Assembly (NCBI GenBank): GCA_032622095.1
Contig: CP136069.1
Span: 35,874,194-35,938,193, forward strand
DNA from: Siphonodentalium dalli
Taxonomy: Eukaryota; Mollusca; Scaphopoda; Gadilida; Siphonodentaliidae
Direction: 5' to 3'
Length of the DNA: 64,000 nt
Part shown: one piece after another, positions 12,401-26,147 of the stretch
How positions within the stretch are numbered: position 1 is the first letter of the stretch
Layout: every line of letters begins with the position of its first letter
Program-made: the position numbers and the translations under genes
The notes under the pieces: model-generated
What the model was told of the DNA's origin: nothing
Databases searched by the model: none
The model's input: only the letters and a program-made list of their open reading frames with translations

Positions 12401-13083
12401 GGGTTGGGAGTTGGATAATTGGGGTGGGCCAGACTGTTTTAAGGCCCCATAAAATGCCCAGTATTTTTGAAAGCGACTGTACTTTGCATCTGCACGGGCA
12501 AAATCCCTTTAACGTTTTGGACACTTGTATCGTATCAATGTGCAAGCAGGCATGTTTCGCGATAGGACGGCACATTCGGTCGCAGGCCGGACCTCACGGT
12601 TTGGCTAATGAGCAGGGGTTGGGAGTTGGATAATTGGGGTGGGGCAGGCTGTTTGAGGCCCCATAAAATGCCCAGTATTTTTGAAAGTGACTGTACTTTG
12701 CATCTGCACGGGCAAAATCCCATTAACGTTTTGGACACTTTTATCGTATCAATGTGCAAGCAGGCATGTTTCGCGATAGGACGGCACATTCTGTCGCAAG
12801 CCGGACCTCACTGTTTGGCTAATGAGCAGGGGTTGGGAGTTGGATAATTGGGGTGGGGCAGGCTGTTTGAGGCCCCATAAAATGCCCAGTGTTTTTGAAA
12901 GCGACTGTACATTGCATCTGCACGGGCAAAATCCCTTTAACGTTTTGGACACTTTTATCGTATCAATGTGCAAGCAGGCATGTTTCGCGATAGGATGGCA
13001 CATTCGGTCGCAGGCCGGACCTCACGGTTTGGCTAATGAGCAGGGGTTGGGAGTTGGATAATTGGGTGGGGTAGGCTGTTTGA
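6435..13083. repeat. Higher-order repeat supercopy S2 (31 monomers, 6,649 bp)
   Basis: It repeats the order of S1 with four extra monomers and one missing. One extra monomer (carrying gataagacgg) lies near 7077-7290. Three more sit near 8585-9224, replacing the single chimeric S1 monomer at 2366-2578. The core at 9225-13083 matches S1 2579-6434 monomer for monomer. Landmarks such as gagaatggg (4029 and 10677) and ggctggttg (3428 and 10076) lie about 6,648 bp apart. S2 also contains a cluster of one-base homopolymer indels between about 6.86 and 10.92 kb that S1 and S3 lack. Confidence 0.85.
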
Positions 13084-16000
13084 GGCCCCATAAAATGCCC
13101 AGTATTTTTGAAAGCGACTGTACTTTGCATCTGCACGGGCAAAATCCCTTTAACCTTTTGGACAATTTTATCGTATCAATGTGCAAGCAGGCATGTTTCG
13201 CGATAGGACGGCACATTCGGTCGCAGGCCGGACCTCACGGTTTGGCTAATTAGCAGGGGTTGGGAGTTGGATAATTGGGGTGGGGCAGGCTGTTTGAGGC
13301 CCCATAAAATGCCTAGTATTTTTGAAAGCGACTGTACTTTGCATCTGCACGGGCAAAATCCCTTTAACGTTTTTGACACTTTTATCGTATCAATGTGCAA
13401 GCAGGCATGTTTCGCGATAGGACGGCACATTCGGTCGCAGGCAGAACCTCACGGTTTGGCTAATGAGCAGGGGTTGGGAGTTGGATAATTGGGATGGGGC
13501 AGGCTGTTTTGAGGCCCCATAAAATGCCCAGTATTTTTGAAAGCGACTGTACTTTGCATCTGCACGGGCAAAATCCCTTTAACGTTTTGGACACTTGTAT
13601 CGTATCAATGTGCAAGCAGGCATGTTTCGCGATAGGACGGCACATTCGGTCGCAGGCCGGACCTCACGGTTTGGCTAATGAGCAGGGGTTGGGAGTTGGA
13701 TAATTGGGGTGGGGCAGGCTGTTTGAGGCCCCATAACATGCCCAGTATTTTTGAAAGCGACTGTACTTTGCATCTGCCCGGGCAAAATCCCTTTAACGTT
13801 TTGGACACTTTTATCGTATCAATGTGCAAGCAGGCATGTTTCGCGATATGACGGCACATTCGGTCGCAGGCCGAACCTCACGGTTTGGCTAATGAGCAGG
13901 GGTTGGGAGTTGGATAATTGGGATGGGGCAGGCTGTTTTGAGGCCCCATAAAATGCCCAGTATTTTTGAAAGCGACTGTACTTTGCATCTGCCCGGGCAA
14001 AATCCCTTTAACGTTTTGGACACTTTTATCGTATCAATGTGCAAGCAGGCATGTTTCGCGATATGACGGCACATTCGGTCGCAGGCCGAACCTCACGGTT
14101 TGGCTAATGAGCAGGGGTTGGGAGTTGGATAATTGGGATGGGGCAGGCTGTTTTGAGGCCCCATAAAATGCCCAGTATTTTTGAAAGCGACTGTACTTTG
14201 CATCTGCACGGGCAAAATCCCTTTAACGTTTTGGACACTTGTATCGTATCAATGTGCAAGCAGACATGTTTCGCGATAGGACGGCACATTCGGTCGCAGG
14301 CCGGACCTCACGGTTTGGCTAATGAGCAGGGGTTGGGAGTTGGATAATTGGGGTGGGGCAGGCTGTTTGAGGCCCCATAAAATGCCCAGTATTTTTGAAA
14401 GCGACTGTACATTGCATCTGCACGGGCAAAATCCCTTTAACGTTTTGGACACTTTTATCGTATCAATGTGCAAGCAGGCATGTTTCGCGATAGGATGGCA
14501 CATTCGGTCGCAGGCCGGACCTCACGGTTTGGCTAATGAGCAGGGGTTGGGAGTTGGATAATTGGGTGGGGTAGGCTGTTTGAGGCCCCATAAAATGCCC
14601 AGTATTTTTGAAAGCGATTGTACTTTGCATCTGCACGGGCAAAATCCCTTTAACCTTTTGGACAATTTTATCGTAGCAATGTGCAAGCAGGCATGTTTCG
14701 CGATAGGACGGCACATTCGGTCGCAGGCCGGACCTCACGGTTTGGCTAATGAGCAGGGGTTGGGAGTTGGATAATTGGGGTGGGGCAGGCTGTTTGAGGC
14801 CCCATAAAATGCCTAGTATTTTTGAAAGCGACTGTACTTTGCATCTGCACGGGCAAAATCCCTTTAACGTTTTTGACACTTTTATCGTATCAATGTGCAA
14901 GCAGGCATGTTTCGCGATAGGACGGCACATTCGGTCGCAGGCAGAACCTCACGGTTTGGCTAATGAGCAGGGGTTGGGAGTTGGATAATTGGGATGGGGC
15001 AGGCTGTTTTGAGGCCCCATAAAATGCCCAGTATTTTTGAAAGCGACTGTACTTTGCATCTGCACGGGCAAAATCCCTTTAACGTTTTGGACACTTGTAT
15101 CGTATCAATGTGCAAGCAGGCATGTTTCGCGATAGGACGGCACATTCGGTCGCAGGCCGGACCTCACGGTTTGGCTAATGAGCAGGGGTTGGGAGTTGGA
15201 TAATTGGGGTGGGGCAGGCTGTTTGAGGCCCCATAAAATGCCCAGAATTTTTGAAAGCGACTGTACTTTGCATCTGCCCGGGCAAAATCCCTTTAACGTT
15301 TTGGACACTTTTATCGTATCAATGTGCAAGCAGGCATGTTTCGCGATAGGACGGCACATTCGGTCGCCAGCCGGACCTCACGGTTTGGCTAATGAGCAGG
15401 GGTTGGGAGTTGGATAATTGGGGTGGGGCAGGCTGGTTGAGGCCCCATAAAATGCCCAGTATTTTTGAAAGCGACTGTACTTTGCATCTGCACGGGCAAA
15501 ATCCCTTTAACGTTTTGGACACTTTTATCGTATCAATGTGCAAGCAGGCATGTTTCGCGATAGGACGGCACATTCTGTCGCAGGCCGTACCTCACGGTTT
15601 GGCTAATGAGCAGGGGTTGGGAGTTGTATAATTGGGATGGGGCAGGCTGTTTGAGGCCCCATAAAATGCCCAGTATTTTTGAAAGCGACTGTACTTTGCA
15701 TCTGCACGGGCAAATTCCTTTAAGGTTTTGGACACTTTTGTCGTATCAATGTGCAAGCAGGCATGTTTCGCGATAGGACGGCACATTCGGTCGCAGGCCG
15801 GACCTCACTGTTTGGCTAATGAGCAGGGGTTGGGAGTTGGATAATTGGGGTGGGGCAGGCTGTTTGAGGCCCCATAAAATGCCCAGTATTTTTGAAAGCG
15901 ACTGTACATTGCATCTGCACGGGCAAAATCCATTTAACGTTTTGGACACTTTTATCGTATCAATGTGCAAGCAGGCATGTTTCGCGATAGGATGGCACAT

Positions 16001-19000
16001 TCGGTCGCAGGCCGGACCTCACGGTTTGGCTAATGAGAATGGGTTGGGAGTTGGATAATTGGGGTGGGGCAGGCTATTTGAGGCCCCATAAAATGCCTAG
16101 TATTTTTGAAAGCGACTGTACTTTGCATCTGCACGGGCAAAATCCCTTTAACGTTTTTGACACTTTTATCGTATCAATGTGCAAGCAGGCATGTTTCGCG
16201 ATAGGATGGCACATTCGGTCGCAGGCCGGACCTCACGGTTTGGCTAATGAGCAGGGGTTGGGAGTTGGATAATTGGGGTGGGGCAGGCTGTTTGAGGCCC
16301 CATAAAATGCCCAGTATTTTTGAAAGCGACTGTACTTTGCATCTTCACGGGCGAAATCCCTTTAACGTTTTGGACACTTTTATCGTATCAATGTGCAAGC
16401 AGGCATGTTTCGCGATAGGACGGCACATTCGGTCGCAGGCCGGACCTAACGGTTTGGCTAATGAGCAGGGGTTGGGAGTTGGATAATTGGGGTGGGGCAG
16501 GCTATTTGAGGCCCCATAAAATGCCTAGTATTTTTGAAAGCGACTGTACTTTGCATCTGCACGGGCAAAATCCCTTTAACGATTTTGACACTTTTATCGT
16601 ATCAATGTGCAAGCAGGCATGTTTCGCGATAGGACGGCACATTCGGTCGCAGGCCGAACCTCACGGTTTGGCTAATGAGCAGGGGTTGGGAGTTGGATAA
16701 TTGGGGTGGGCCAGGCTGTTTTAAGGCCCCATAAAATGCCTAGTATTTTTGAAAGCGACTGTACTTTGCATCTGCACGGGCAAAATCCCTTTAACGTTTT
16801 TGACACTTTTATCGTATCAATGTGCAAGCAGGCATGTTTCGCGATAGGACGGCACATTCGGTCGCAGGACGAACCTCACGGTTTGGCTAATGAGCAGGGG
16901 TTGGGAGTTGGATAATTGGGGTGGGGCAGGCTGTTTTGAGGCCCCATAAAATGCCCAGTATTTTTGAAAGCGACTGTACTTTGCATCTGCATGGGCAAAA
17001 TCCCTTTAACGTTTTGGACACTTGTATCGTATAAATGTGCAAGCAGGCATGTTTCGCGATAGGACGGCACATTCGGTCGCAGGCCGGACCTCACGGTTTG
17101 GCTAATGAGCAGGGGTTGGGAGTTGGATAATTGGGGTGGGGCAGGCTATTTGAGGCCCCATAAAATGCCTAGTATTTTTGAAAGCGACTGTACTTTGCAT
17201 CTGCACGGGCAAAATCCCTTTAACGTTTTTGACACTTTTATCGTATCAATGTGCAAGCAGGCATGTTTCGCGATAGGATGGCACATTCGGTCGCAGGCCG
17301 GACCTCACGGTTTGGCTAATGAGCAGGGGTTGGGAGTTGGATAATTGGGGTGGGACAGGCTGTTTGAGGCCCCATAAAATGCCCAGTATTTTTGAAAGCG
17401 ACTGTACTTTGCATCTTCACGGGCAAAATCCCTTTAACGTTTTGGACACTTTTATCGTATCAATGTGCAAGCAGGCATGTTTCGCGATAGGACGGCACAT
17501 TCGGTCGCAGGCCGGACCTAACGGTTTGGCTAATGAGCAGGGGTTGGGAGTTGGATAATTGGGGTGGGGCAGGCTATTTGAGGCCCCATAAAATGCCTAG
17601 TATTTTTGAAAGCGACTGTACTTTGCATCTGCACGGGCAAAATCCCTTTAACGATTTTGACACTTTTATCGTATCAATGTGCAAGCAGGCATGTTTCGCG
17701 ATAGGACGGCACATTCGGTCGCAGGTCGAACCTCACGGTTTGGCTAATGAGCAGGGGTTGGGAGTTGGATAATTGGGGTGGGCCAGGCTGTTTTAAGGCC
17801 CCATAAAATGCCTAGTATTTTTGAAAGCGACTGTACTTTGCATCTGCACGGGCAAAATCCCTTTAACGTTTTTGACACTTTTATCGTATCAATGTGCAAG
17901 CAGGCATGTTTCGCGATAGGACGGCACATTCGGTCGCAGGCCGAACCTCACGGTTTGGCTAATGAGCAGGGGTTGGGAGTTGGATAATTGGGGTGGGGCA
18001 GGCTGTTTTGAGGCCCCATAAAATGCCCAGTATTTTTGAAAGCGACTGTACTTTGCATCTGCATGGGCAAAATCCCTTTAACGTTTTGGACACTTGTATC
18101 GTATAAATGTGCAAGCAGGCATGTTTCGCGATAGGACGGCACATTCGGTCGCAGGCCGGACCTCACGGTTTGGCTAATGAGCAGGGGTTGGGAGTTGGAT
18201 AATTGGGGTGGGGCAGGCTGTTTGAGGCCCCATAAAATGCCCAGTATTTTTGAAAGCGACTGTACATTGCATCTGCACGGGCAAAATCCCTTTAACGTTT
18301 TGGACACTTTTATCGTATCAATGTGCAAGCAGGCATGTTTCGCGATAGGATGGCACATTCGGTCGCAGGCCGGACCTCACGGTTTGGCTAATGAGCAGGG
18401 GTTGGGAGTTGGATAATTGGGGTGGGGCAGGCTATTTGAGGCCCCATAAAATGCCCAGTATTTTTGAAAGCGACTGTACTTTGCATCTGCACGGGCAAAA
18501 TCCCTTTAACGTTTTGGACACTTTTATCGTATCAATGTGCAAGCAGGCATGTTTCGCGATAGGACGGCACATTCGGTCGCAGGCCGGACCTCACGGTTTG
18601 GCTAATGAGCAGGGGTTGGGAGTTGGATAATTGGGGTGGGGCAGACTATTTGAGGCCCCATAAAATGCCTAGTATTTTTGAAAGCGACTGTACTTTGCAT
18701 CTGCACGGGCAAAATCCCTTTAACGATTTTGACACTTTTATCGTATCAATGTGCAAGCAGGCATGTTTCGCGATAGGACGGCACATTCGGTCGCAGGCCG
18801 AACCTCACGGTTTGGCTAATGAGCAGGGGTTGGGAGTTGGATAATTGGGGTGGGCCAGACTGTTTTAAGGCCCCATAAAATGCCCAGTATTTTTGAAAGC
18901 GACTGTACTTTGCATCTGCACGGGCAAAATCCCTTTAACGTTTTGGACACTTGTATCGTATCAATGTGCAAGCAGGCATGTTTCGCGATAGGACGGCACA

Positions 19001-19082
19001 TTCGGTCGCAGGCCGGACCTCACGGTTTGGCTAATGAGCAGGGGTTGGGAGTTGGATAATTGGGGTGGGGCAGGCTGTTTGA
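13084..19082. repeat. Higher-order repeat supercopy S3 (28 monomers, 5,999 bp)
   Basis: It opens with the aaccttttggacaatttt monomer that begins the S1/S2 core, then the gcagaacc and cacttgtatc monomers. Two monomers of a new type follow (ctgcccggg with gatatgacgg, 13.7-14.15 kb). Two more link back to a second core start at 14584. From there the order matches S1 and S2, except that five monomers are tandemly duplicated (16082-18225). The new pair reappears at 19.08-19.5 kb, 5,356 bp downstream, so the next supercopy begins by repeating S3 rather than S1. Confidence 0.82.
16082..18225. repeat. 5-monomer tandem duplication (2 x 1,072 bp)
   Basis: Copies 16082-17153 and 17154-18225 each contain the same five variants in order: cctag with gtttttgac and ggatgg; catcttcacgg with cctaacgg; cgattttgac; cctag with gtttttgac and ccgaacc after ttttaagg; and catctgcatgg with cttgtatcgtataaatg. 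The corresponding segment is single in S1 and S2. The copies differ by few bases, for example gggcgaaat against gggcaaaat and caggacgaacc against caggccgaacc, so the duplication is recent. Confidence 0.88.
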
Positions 19083-19597
19083 GGCCCCATAAAATGCCCA
19101 GTATTTTTGAAAGCGACTGTACTTTGCATCTGCCCGGGCAAAATCCCTTTAACGTTTTGGACACTTTTATCGTATCAATGTGCAAGCAGGCATGTTTCGC
19201 GATATGACGGCAAATTCGGTCGCAGGCCGAACCTCACGGTTTGGCTAATGAGCAGGGGTTGGGAGTTGGATAATTGGGATGGGGCAGGCTGTTTTGAGGC
19301 CCCATAAAATGCCCAGTATTTTTGAAAGCGACTGTACTTTGCATCTGCCCGAGCAAAATCCCTTTAACGTTTTGGACACTTTTATCGTATCAATGTGCAA
19401 GCAGGCATGTTTCGCGATATGACGGCACATTCGGTCGCAGGCCGAACCTCACGGTTTGGCTAATGAGCAGGGGTTGGGAGTTGGATAATTGGGATGGGGC
19501 AGGCTGTTTTGAGGCCCCATAAAATGCCCAGTATTTTTGAAAGCGACTGTACTTTGCATCTGCACGGGCAAAATCCCTTTAACGTTTTGGACACTTG

Positions 19598-22164
19598 TAT
19601 CGTATCAATGTGCAAGCAGGCATGTTTCGCGATAGGACGGCACATTCGGTCGCAGGCCGGACCTCACGGTTTGGCTAATTAGCAGGGGTTGGGAGTTGGA
19701 TAATTGGGGTGGGGCAGGCTGTTTGAGGCCCCATAAAATGCCTAGTATTTTTGAAAGCGACTGTACTTTGCATCTGCACGGGCAAAATCCCTTTAACGTT
19801 TTTGACACTTTTATCGTATCAATGTGCAAGCAGGCATGTTTCGCGATAGGACGGCACATTCGGTCGCAGGCAGAACCTCACGGTTTGGCTAATGAGCAGG
19901 GGTTGGGAGTTGGATAATTGGGATGGGGCAGGCTGTTTTGAGGCCCCATAAAATGCCCAGTATTTTTGAAAGCGACTGTACTTTGCATCTGCACGGGCAA
20001 AATCCCTTTAACGTTTTGGACACTTTTATCGTATCAATGTGCAAGCAGGCATGTTTCGCGATAGGACGGCACATTCGGTCGCAGGCCGGACCTCACGGTT
20101 TGGCTAATGAGCAGGGGTTGGGAGTTGGATAATTGGGGTGGGGCAGGCTGTTTGAGGCCCCATAAAATGCCCAGTATTTTTGAAAGCGACTGTACTTTGC
20201 ATCTGCCCGGGCAAAATCCCTTTAACGTTTTGGACACTTTTATCGTATCAATGTGCAAGCAGGCATGTTTCGCGATATGACGGCAAATTCGGTCGCAGGC
20301 CGAACCTCACGGTTTGGCTAATGAGCAGGGGTTGGGAGTTGGATAATTGGGATGGGGCAGGCTGTTTTGAGGCCCCATAAAATGCCCAGTATTTTTGAAA
20401 GCGACTGTACTTTGCATCTGCCCGGGCAAAATCCCTTTAACGTTTTGGACACTTTTATCGTATCAATGTGCAAGCAGGCATGTTTCGCGATATGACGGCA
20501 CATTCGGTCGCAGGCCGAACCTCACGGTTTGGCTAATGAGCAGGGGTTGGGAGTTGGATAATTGGGATGGGGCAGGCTGTTTTGAGGCCCCATAAAATGC
20601 CCAGTATTTTTGAAAGCGACTGTACTTTGCATCTGCACGGGCAAAATCCCTTTAACGTTTTGGACACTTGTATCGTATCAATGTGCAAGCAGGCATGTTT
20701 CGCGATAGGACGGCACATTCGGTCGCAGGCCGGACCTCACGGTTTGGCTAATGAGCAGGGGTTGGGAGTTGGATAATTGGGGTGGGGCAGGCTGTTTGAG
20801 ACCCCATAAAATGCCCAGTATTTTTGAAAGCGACTGTACATTGCATCTGCACGGGCAAAATCCCTTTAACGTTTTGGACACTTTTATCGTATCAATGTGC
20901 AAGCAGGCATGTTTCGCGATAGGATGGCACATTCGGTCGCAGGCCGGACCTCACGGTTTGTCTAATGAGCAGGGGTTGGGAGTTGGATAATTGGGGTGGG
21001 GCAGGCTGTTTGAGGCCCCATAAAATGCCCAGTATTTTTGAAAGCGACTGTACGTTGCATCTGCCGGGCAAAATCCCTTTAACGTTTTGAACACTTTTAT
21101 CGCATCAATGTGCAAGCAGGCATGTTTCGCGATAGGACGGCACATTCGGTCGCAGGCCGAACCTCACGGTTTGGCTAATGAGCAGGGGTTGGGAGTTGGA
21201 TAATTGGGGTGGGCCAGGCTATTTGAGGCCCCATAAAATGCCCAGTATTTTTGAAAGTGACTGTACTTTGCATCTGCACGGGCAAAATCCCATTAACGTT
21301 TTGGACACTTTTATCGTATCAATGTGCAAGCAGGCATGTTTCGCGATAGGACGGCACATTCTGTCGCAAGCCGGACCTCACTGTTTGGCTAATGAGCAGG
21401 GGTTGGGAGTTGGATAATTGGGGTGGGGCAGGCTGTTTGAGGCCCCATATAATGCCCAGTGTTTTTGAAAGCGACTGTACATTGCATCTGCACGGGCAAA
21501 ATCCCTTTAACGTTTTGGACACTCTTATCGTATCAATGTGCAAGCAGGCATGTTTCGCGATAGGATGGCACATTCGGTCGCAGGCCGGACCTCACGGTTT
21601 GGCTAATGAGCAGGGGTTGGGAGTTGGATAATTGGGTGGGGCAGGCTGTTTGAGGCCCCATATAATGCCCAGTATTTTTGAAAGCGACTGTACTTTGCAT
21701 CTGCACGGGCAAAATCCCTTTAACCTTTTGGACACTTTTATCGTATCAATGTGCAAGCAGGCATGTTTCGCGATAGGACGGCACATTCGGTCGCAGGCCG
21801 GACCTCACGGTTTGGCTAATGAGCAGGGGTTGGGAGTTGGATAATTGGGGTGGGGCAGGCTGTTTGAGGCCCCATAAAATGCCTAGTATTTTTGAAAGCG
21901 ACTGTACTTTGCATCTGCACGGGCAAAATCCCTTTAACGTTTTGGACACTTTTATCGTATCAATGTGCAAGCAGGCATGTTTCGCGATAGGATGGCACAT
22001 TCGGTCGCAGGCCGGACCTCACGGTTTGGCTAATGAGCAGGGGTTGGGAGTTGGATAATTGGGTGGGTAGGCTGTTGGAGGCCCCATAAAATGCCCAGTA
22101 TTTTTGAAAGCGACTGTACTTTGCATCTGCACGGGCAAAATCCCTTTAACCTTTTGGACAATTT
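19598..22164. repeat. 12-monomer duplication, copy 1 (2,567 bp)
   Basis: Rare landmarks recur exactly 2,567 bp downstream: the stop-making taattagc (19.68 and 22.24 kb), caaattcggtcgc, gagacccc (20801 and 23368), gtctaatgagc, the shortened ctgccgggc, gttttgaacac, cgcatcaatg and two ccatataatg monomers. Left identity begins after the g of cttgtatcg in copy 1, opposite ttttatcg in copy 2. Confidence 0.9.
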
Positions 22165-24450
22165 TATCGTATCAATGTGCAAGCAGGCATGTTTCGCGAT
22201 AGGACGGCACATTCGGTCGCAGGCCGGACCTCACGGTTTGGCTAATTAGCAGGGGTTGGGAGTTGGATAATTGGGGTGGGGCAGGCTGTTTGAGGCCCCA
22301 TAAAATGCCTAGTATTTTTGAAAGCGACTGTACTTTGCATCTGCACGGGCAAAATCCCTTTAACGTTTTTGACACTTTTATCGTATCAATGTGCAAGCAG
22401 GCATGTTTCGCGATAGGACGGCACATTCGGTCGCAGGCAGAACCTCACGGTTTGGCTAATGAGCAGGGGTTGGGAGTTGGATAATTGGGATGGGGCAGGC
22501 TGTTTTGAGGCCCCATAAAATGCCCAGTATTTTTGAAAGCGACTGTACTTTGCATCTGCACGGGCAAAATCCCTTTAACGTTTTGGACACTTTTATCGTA
22601 TCAATGTGCAAGCAGGCATGTTTCGCGATAGGACGGCACATTCGGTCGCAGGCCGGACCTCACGGTTTGGCTAATGAGCAGGGGTTGGGAGTTGGATAAT
22701 TGGGGTGGGGCAGGCTGTTTGAGGCCCCATAAAATGCCCAGTATTTTTGAAAGCGACTGTACTTTGCATCTGCCCGGGCAAAATCCCTTTAACGTTTTGG
22801 ACACTTTTATCGTATCAATGTGCAAGCAGGCATGTTTCGCGATATGACGGCAAATTCGGTCGCAGGCCGAACCTCACGGTTTGGCTAATGAGCAGGGGTT
22901 GGGAGTTGGATAATTGGGATGGGGCAGGCTGTTTTGAGGCCCCATAAAATGCCCAGTATTTTTGAAAGCGACTGTACTTTGCATCTGCCCGGGCAAAATC
23001 CCTTTAACGTTTTGGACACTTTTATCGTATCAATGTGCAAGCAGGCATGTTTCGCGATATGACGGCACATTCGGTCGCAGGCCGAACCTCACGGTTTGGC
23101 TAATGAGCAGGGGTTGGAAGTTGGATAATTGGGATGGGGCAGGCTGTTTTGAGGCCCCATAAAATGCCCAGTATTTTTGAAAGCGACTGTACTTTGCATC
23201 TGCACGGGCAAAATCCCTTTAACGTTTTGGACACTTGTATCGTATCAATGTGCAAGCAGGCATGTTTCGCGATAGGACGGCACATTCGGTCGCAGGCCGG
23301 ACCTCACGGTTTGGCTAATGAGCAGGGGTTGGGAGTTGGATAATTGGGGTGGGGCAGGCTGTTTGAGACCCCATAAAATGCCCAGTATTTTTGAAAGCGA
23401 CTGTACATTGCATCTGCACGGGCAAAATCCCTTTAACGTTTTGGACACTTTTATCGTATCAATGTGCAAGCAGGCATGTTTCGCGATAGGATGGCACATT
23501 CGGTCGCAGGCCGGACCTCACGGTTTGTCTAATGAGCAGGGGTTGGGAGTTGGATAATTGGGGTGGGGCAGGCTGTTTGAGGCCCCATAAAATGCCCAGT
23601 ATTTTTGAAAGCGACTGTACGTTGCATCTGCCGGGCAAAATCCCTTTAACGTTTTGAACACTTTTATCGCATCAATGTGCAAGCAGGCATGTTTCGCGAT
23701 AGGACGGCACATTCGGTCGCAGGCCGAACCTCACGGTTTGGCTAATGAGCAGGGGTTGGGAGTTGGATAATTGGGGTGGGCCAGGCTATTTGAGGCCCCA
23801 TAAAATGCCCAGTATTTTTGAAAGTGACTGTACTTTGCATCTGCACGGGCAAAATCCCATTAACGTTTTGGACACTTTTATCGTATCAATGTGCAAGCAG
23901 GCATGTTTCGCGATAGGACGGCACATTCTGTCGCAAGCCGGACCTCACTGTTTGGCTAATGAGCAGGGGTTGGGAGTTGGATAATTGGGGTGGGGCAGGC
24001 TGTTTGAGGCCCCATATAATGCCCAGTGTTTTTGAAAGCGACTGTACATTGCATCTGCACGGGCAAAATCCCTTTAACGTTTTGGACACTCTTATCGTAT
24101 CAATGTGCAAGCAGGCATGTTTCGCGATAGGATGGCACATTCGGTCGCAGGCCGGACCTCACGGTTTGGCTAATGAGCAGGGGTTGGGAGTTGGATAATT
24201 GGGTGGGGCAGGCTGTTTGAGGCCCCATATAATGCCCAGTATTTTTGAAAGCGACTGTACTTTGCATCTGCACGGGCAAAATCCCTTTAACCTTTTGGAC
24301 ACTTTTATCGTATCAATGTGCAAGCAGGCATGTTTCGCGATAGGACGGCACATTCGGTCGCAGGCCGGACCTCACGGTTTGGCTAATGAGCAGGGGTTGG
24401 GAGTTGGATAATTGGGGTGGGGCAGGCTGTTTGAGGCCCCATAAAATGCC
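22165..24450. repeat. 12-monomer duplication, copy 2 (2,286 bp retained)
   Basis: It is near identical to 19598-21883. The one substitution I noticed is ggttggaag near 23117 against ggttgggag upstream. Identity stops at 24450, where copy 1 has cctag and this side has cccag and then enters the catatgcacagg subfamily. I compared landmarks and translated stretches rather than every base. Confidence 0.88.
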
Positions 24451-24862
24451 CAGTATTTTTGAAAGTGACTGTACTTTGCATATGCACAGGCAAAATCCCT
24501 TTAACGTCTTGGACACTTTTATCGTATCAATGTGCAAGCAGGCATGTTTCGCAATAGGACGGCACATTCGGTCGCAGGCGGACCTCACGGTTTGGCTAAT
24601 GAGCAGGGGTTGGGAGATGGATAATTGGGGTGGGGCAGGCTATTTGAGGCCCCATAAAATGCCTAGTATTTTTGAAAGCGACTGTACTTTGCATCTGCAC
24701 GGGCAAAATCCCTTTAACGTTTTTGACACTGTTATCGTATCAATGTGCAAGCATGCATGTTTCGCGATAGGACGGCACATTCGGTCGCAGGCCGAACCTC
24801 ACGATTTGGCTAATGAGCAGGGGTTGGGAGTTGGATAATTGGGATGGGGCAGGCTGTTTTGA
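24221..24862. repeat. Trimer block T, copy 1
   Basis: Three consecutive monomers: one entered through attgggtgggg with ccatataatg and aaccttttgg; one with aagtgac, catatgcacagg and the one-base-short cgcaggcggacc; and one entered by gggagatgg with cctag, gcatgcatg and cacgatttgg. The same trio recurs at 26148 and 27002. The second monomer is the first catatgcac copy in the window. Confidence 0.82.
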
Positions 24863-26147
24863 GGCCCCATAAAATGCCCAGTATTTTTGAAAGCGACTGT
24901 ACTTTGCATCTGCACGGGCAAAATCCCTTTAACGTTTTGGACACTTGTATCGTATCAATGTGCAAGCAGGCATGTTTCGCGATAGGACGGCACATTCGGT
25001 CGCAGGCCGGACCTCACGGTTTGGCTAATGAGCAGGGGTTGGGAGTTGGATAATTGGGGTGGGGCAGGCTGTTTGAGGCCCCATAAAATGCCCAGTATTT
25101 GTGAAAGCGACTGTACTTTGCATCTGCCCGGTCAAAATCCCTTTAACGTTTTGGACACTTTTATCGTATCAATGTGCAAGCAGGCATGTTTCGCGATATG
25201 ACGGCACATTCGGTCGCAGGCCGAACCTCACGGTTTGGCTAATGAGCAGGGGTTGGGAGTTGGATAATTGGGATGGGGCAGGCTGTTTTGAGGCCCCATA
25301 AAATGCCCAGTATTTTTGAAAGCGACTGTACTTTGCATCTGCACGGGCAAAATCCCTTTAACGTTTTGGACACTTGTATCGTATCAATGTGCAAGCAGGC
25401 ATGTTTCGCGATAGGACGGCACATTCGGTCGCAGGCCGGACCTCACGGTTTGGCTAATGAGCAGGGGTTGGGAGTTGGATAATTGGGGTGGGGCAGGCTG
25501 TTTGAGGCCCCATAAACATGCCCAGTATTTTTGAAAGCGACTGTACATTGCATCTGCACGGGCAAAATCCCTTTAGCGTTTTGGACACTTTTATCGTATC
25601 AATGTGCAAGCAGGCATGTTTCGCGATAGGATGGCACATTCGGTCGCAGGCCGGACCTCACGGTTTGTCTAATGAGCAGGGGTTGGGAGTTGGATAATTG
25701 GGGTGGGGCAGGTTGTTTGAGGCCCCATAAAATGCCCAGTATTTTTGAAAGCGACTGTACGTTGCATCTGCCCGGGCAAAATCCCTTTAACATTTTGGAC
25801 ACTTTTATCGCATCAATGTGCAATCAGGCATGTTTCGCGATAGGACGGCACATTCGGTCGCAGGCCGGACCTCACGGTTTGGCTAATGAGCAGGGGTTGG
25901 AAGTTGGATAATTGGGGTGGGCAGGCTGTTTTAAGGCCCCATAAAATGCCCAGTATTTTTGAAAGCGACTGTACTTTGCATATGCACAGGCAAAATCCCT
26001 TTAACGTTTTGGACACTTTTATCGTATCAATGTGCAAGCAGGCATGTTTCGCGATAGGACGGCACATTCGGTCGCAGGCCGGACCTCACGGTTTGGCCAA
26101 TGAGCAGGGGTTGGGAGTTGGATAATTGGGTGGGGCAGGCTGTTTGA
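24863..26147. repeat. Six intervening monomers between trimer blocks
   Basis: Ordinary copies: cacttgtatc monomers, a gatatgacgg monomer with ctgcccggtc, an acattgc/ggatgg monomer with cataaacatg, a cgcatcaatg monomer with gtgcaatcagg, and a catatgcacagg monomer after gggcaggctgttttaagg. Nothing non-repetitive is present. Confidence 0.8.

Noticed and set aside
13250-13260. taattagc variants (also near 19680 and 22248) as functional stop or regulatory changes
   Set aside because: They are single substitutions of taatgagc carried along by segmental duplication, with no coding context.
21440-21460. Promoter-like tataat in ccatataatg (also near 21660, 24013, 24228, 26153, 26793 and 27009)
   Set aside because: It is a single A-to-T variant of ccataaaatg in one monomer family, with no partner element or downstream gene.
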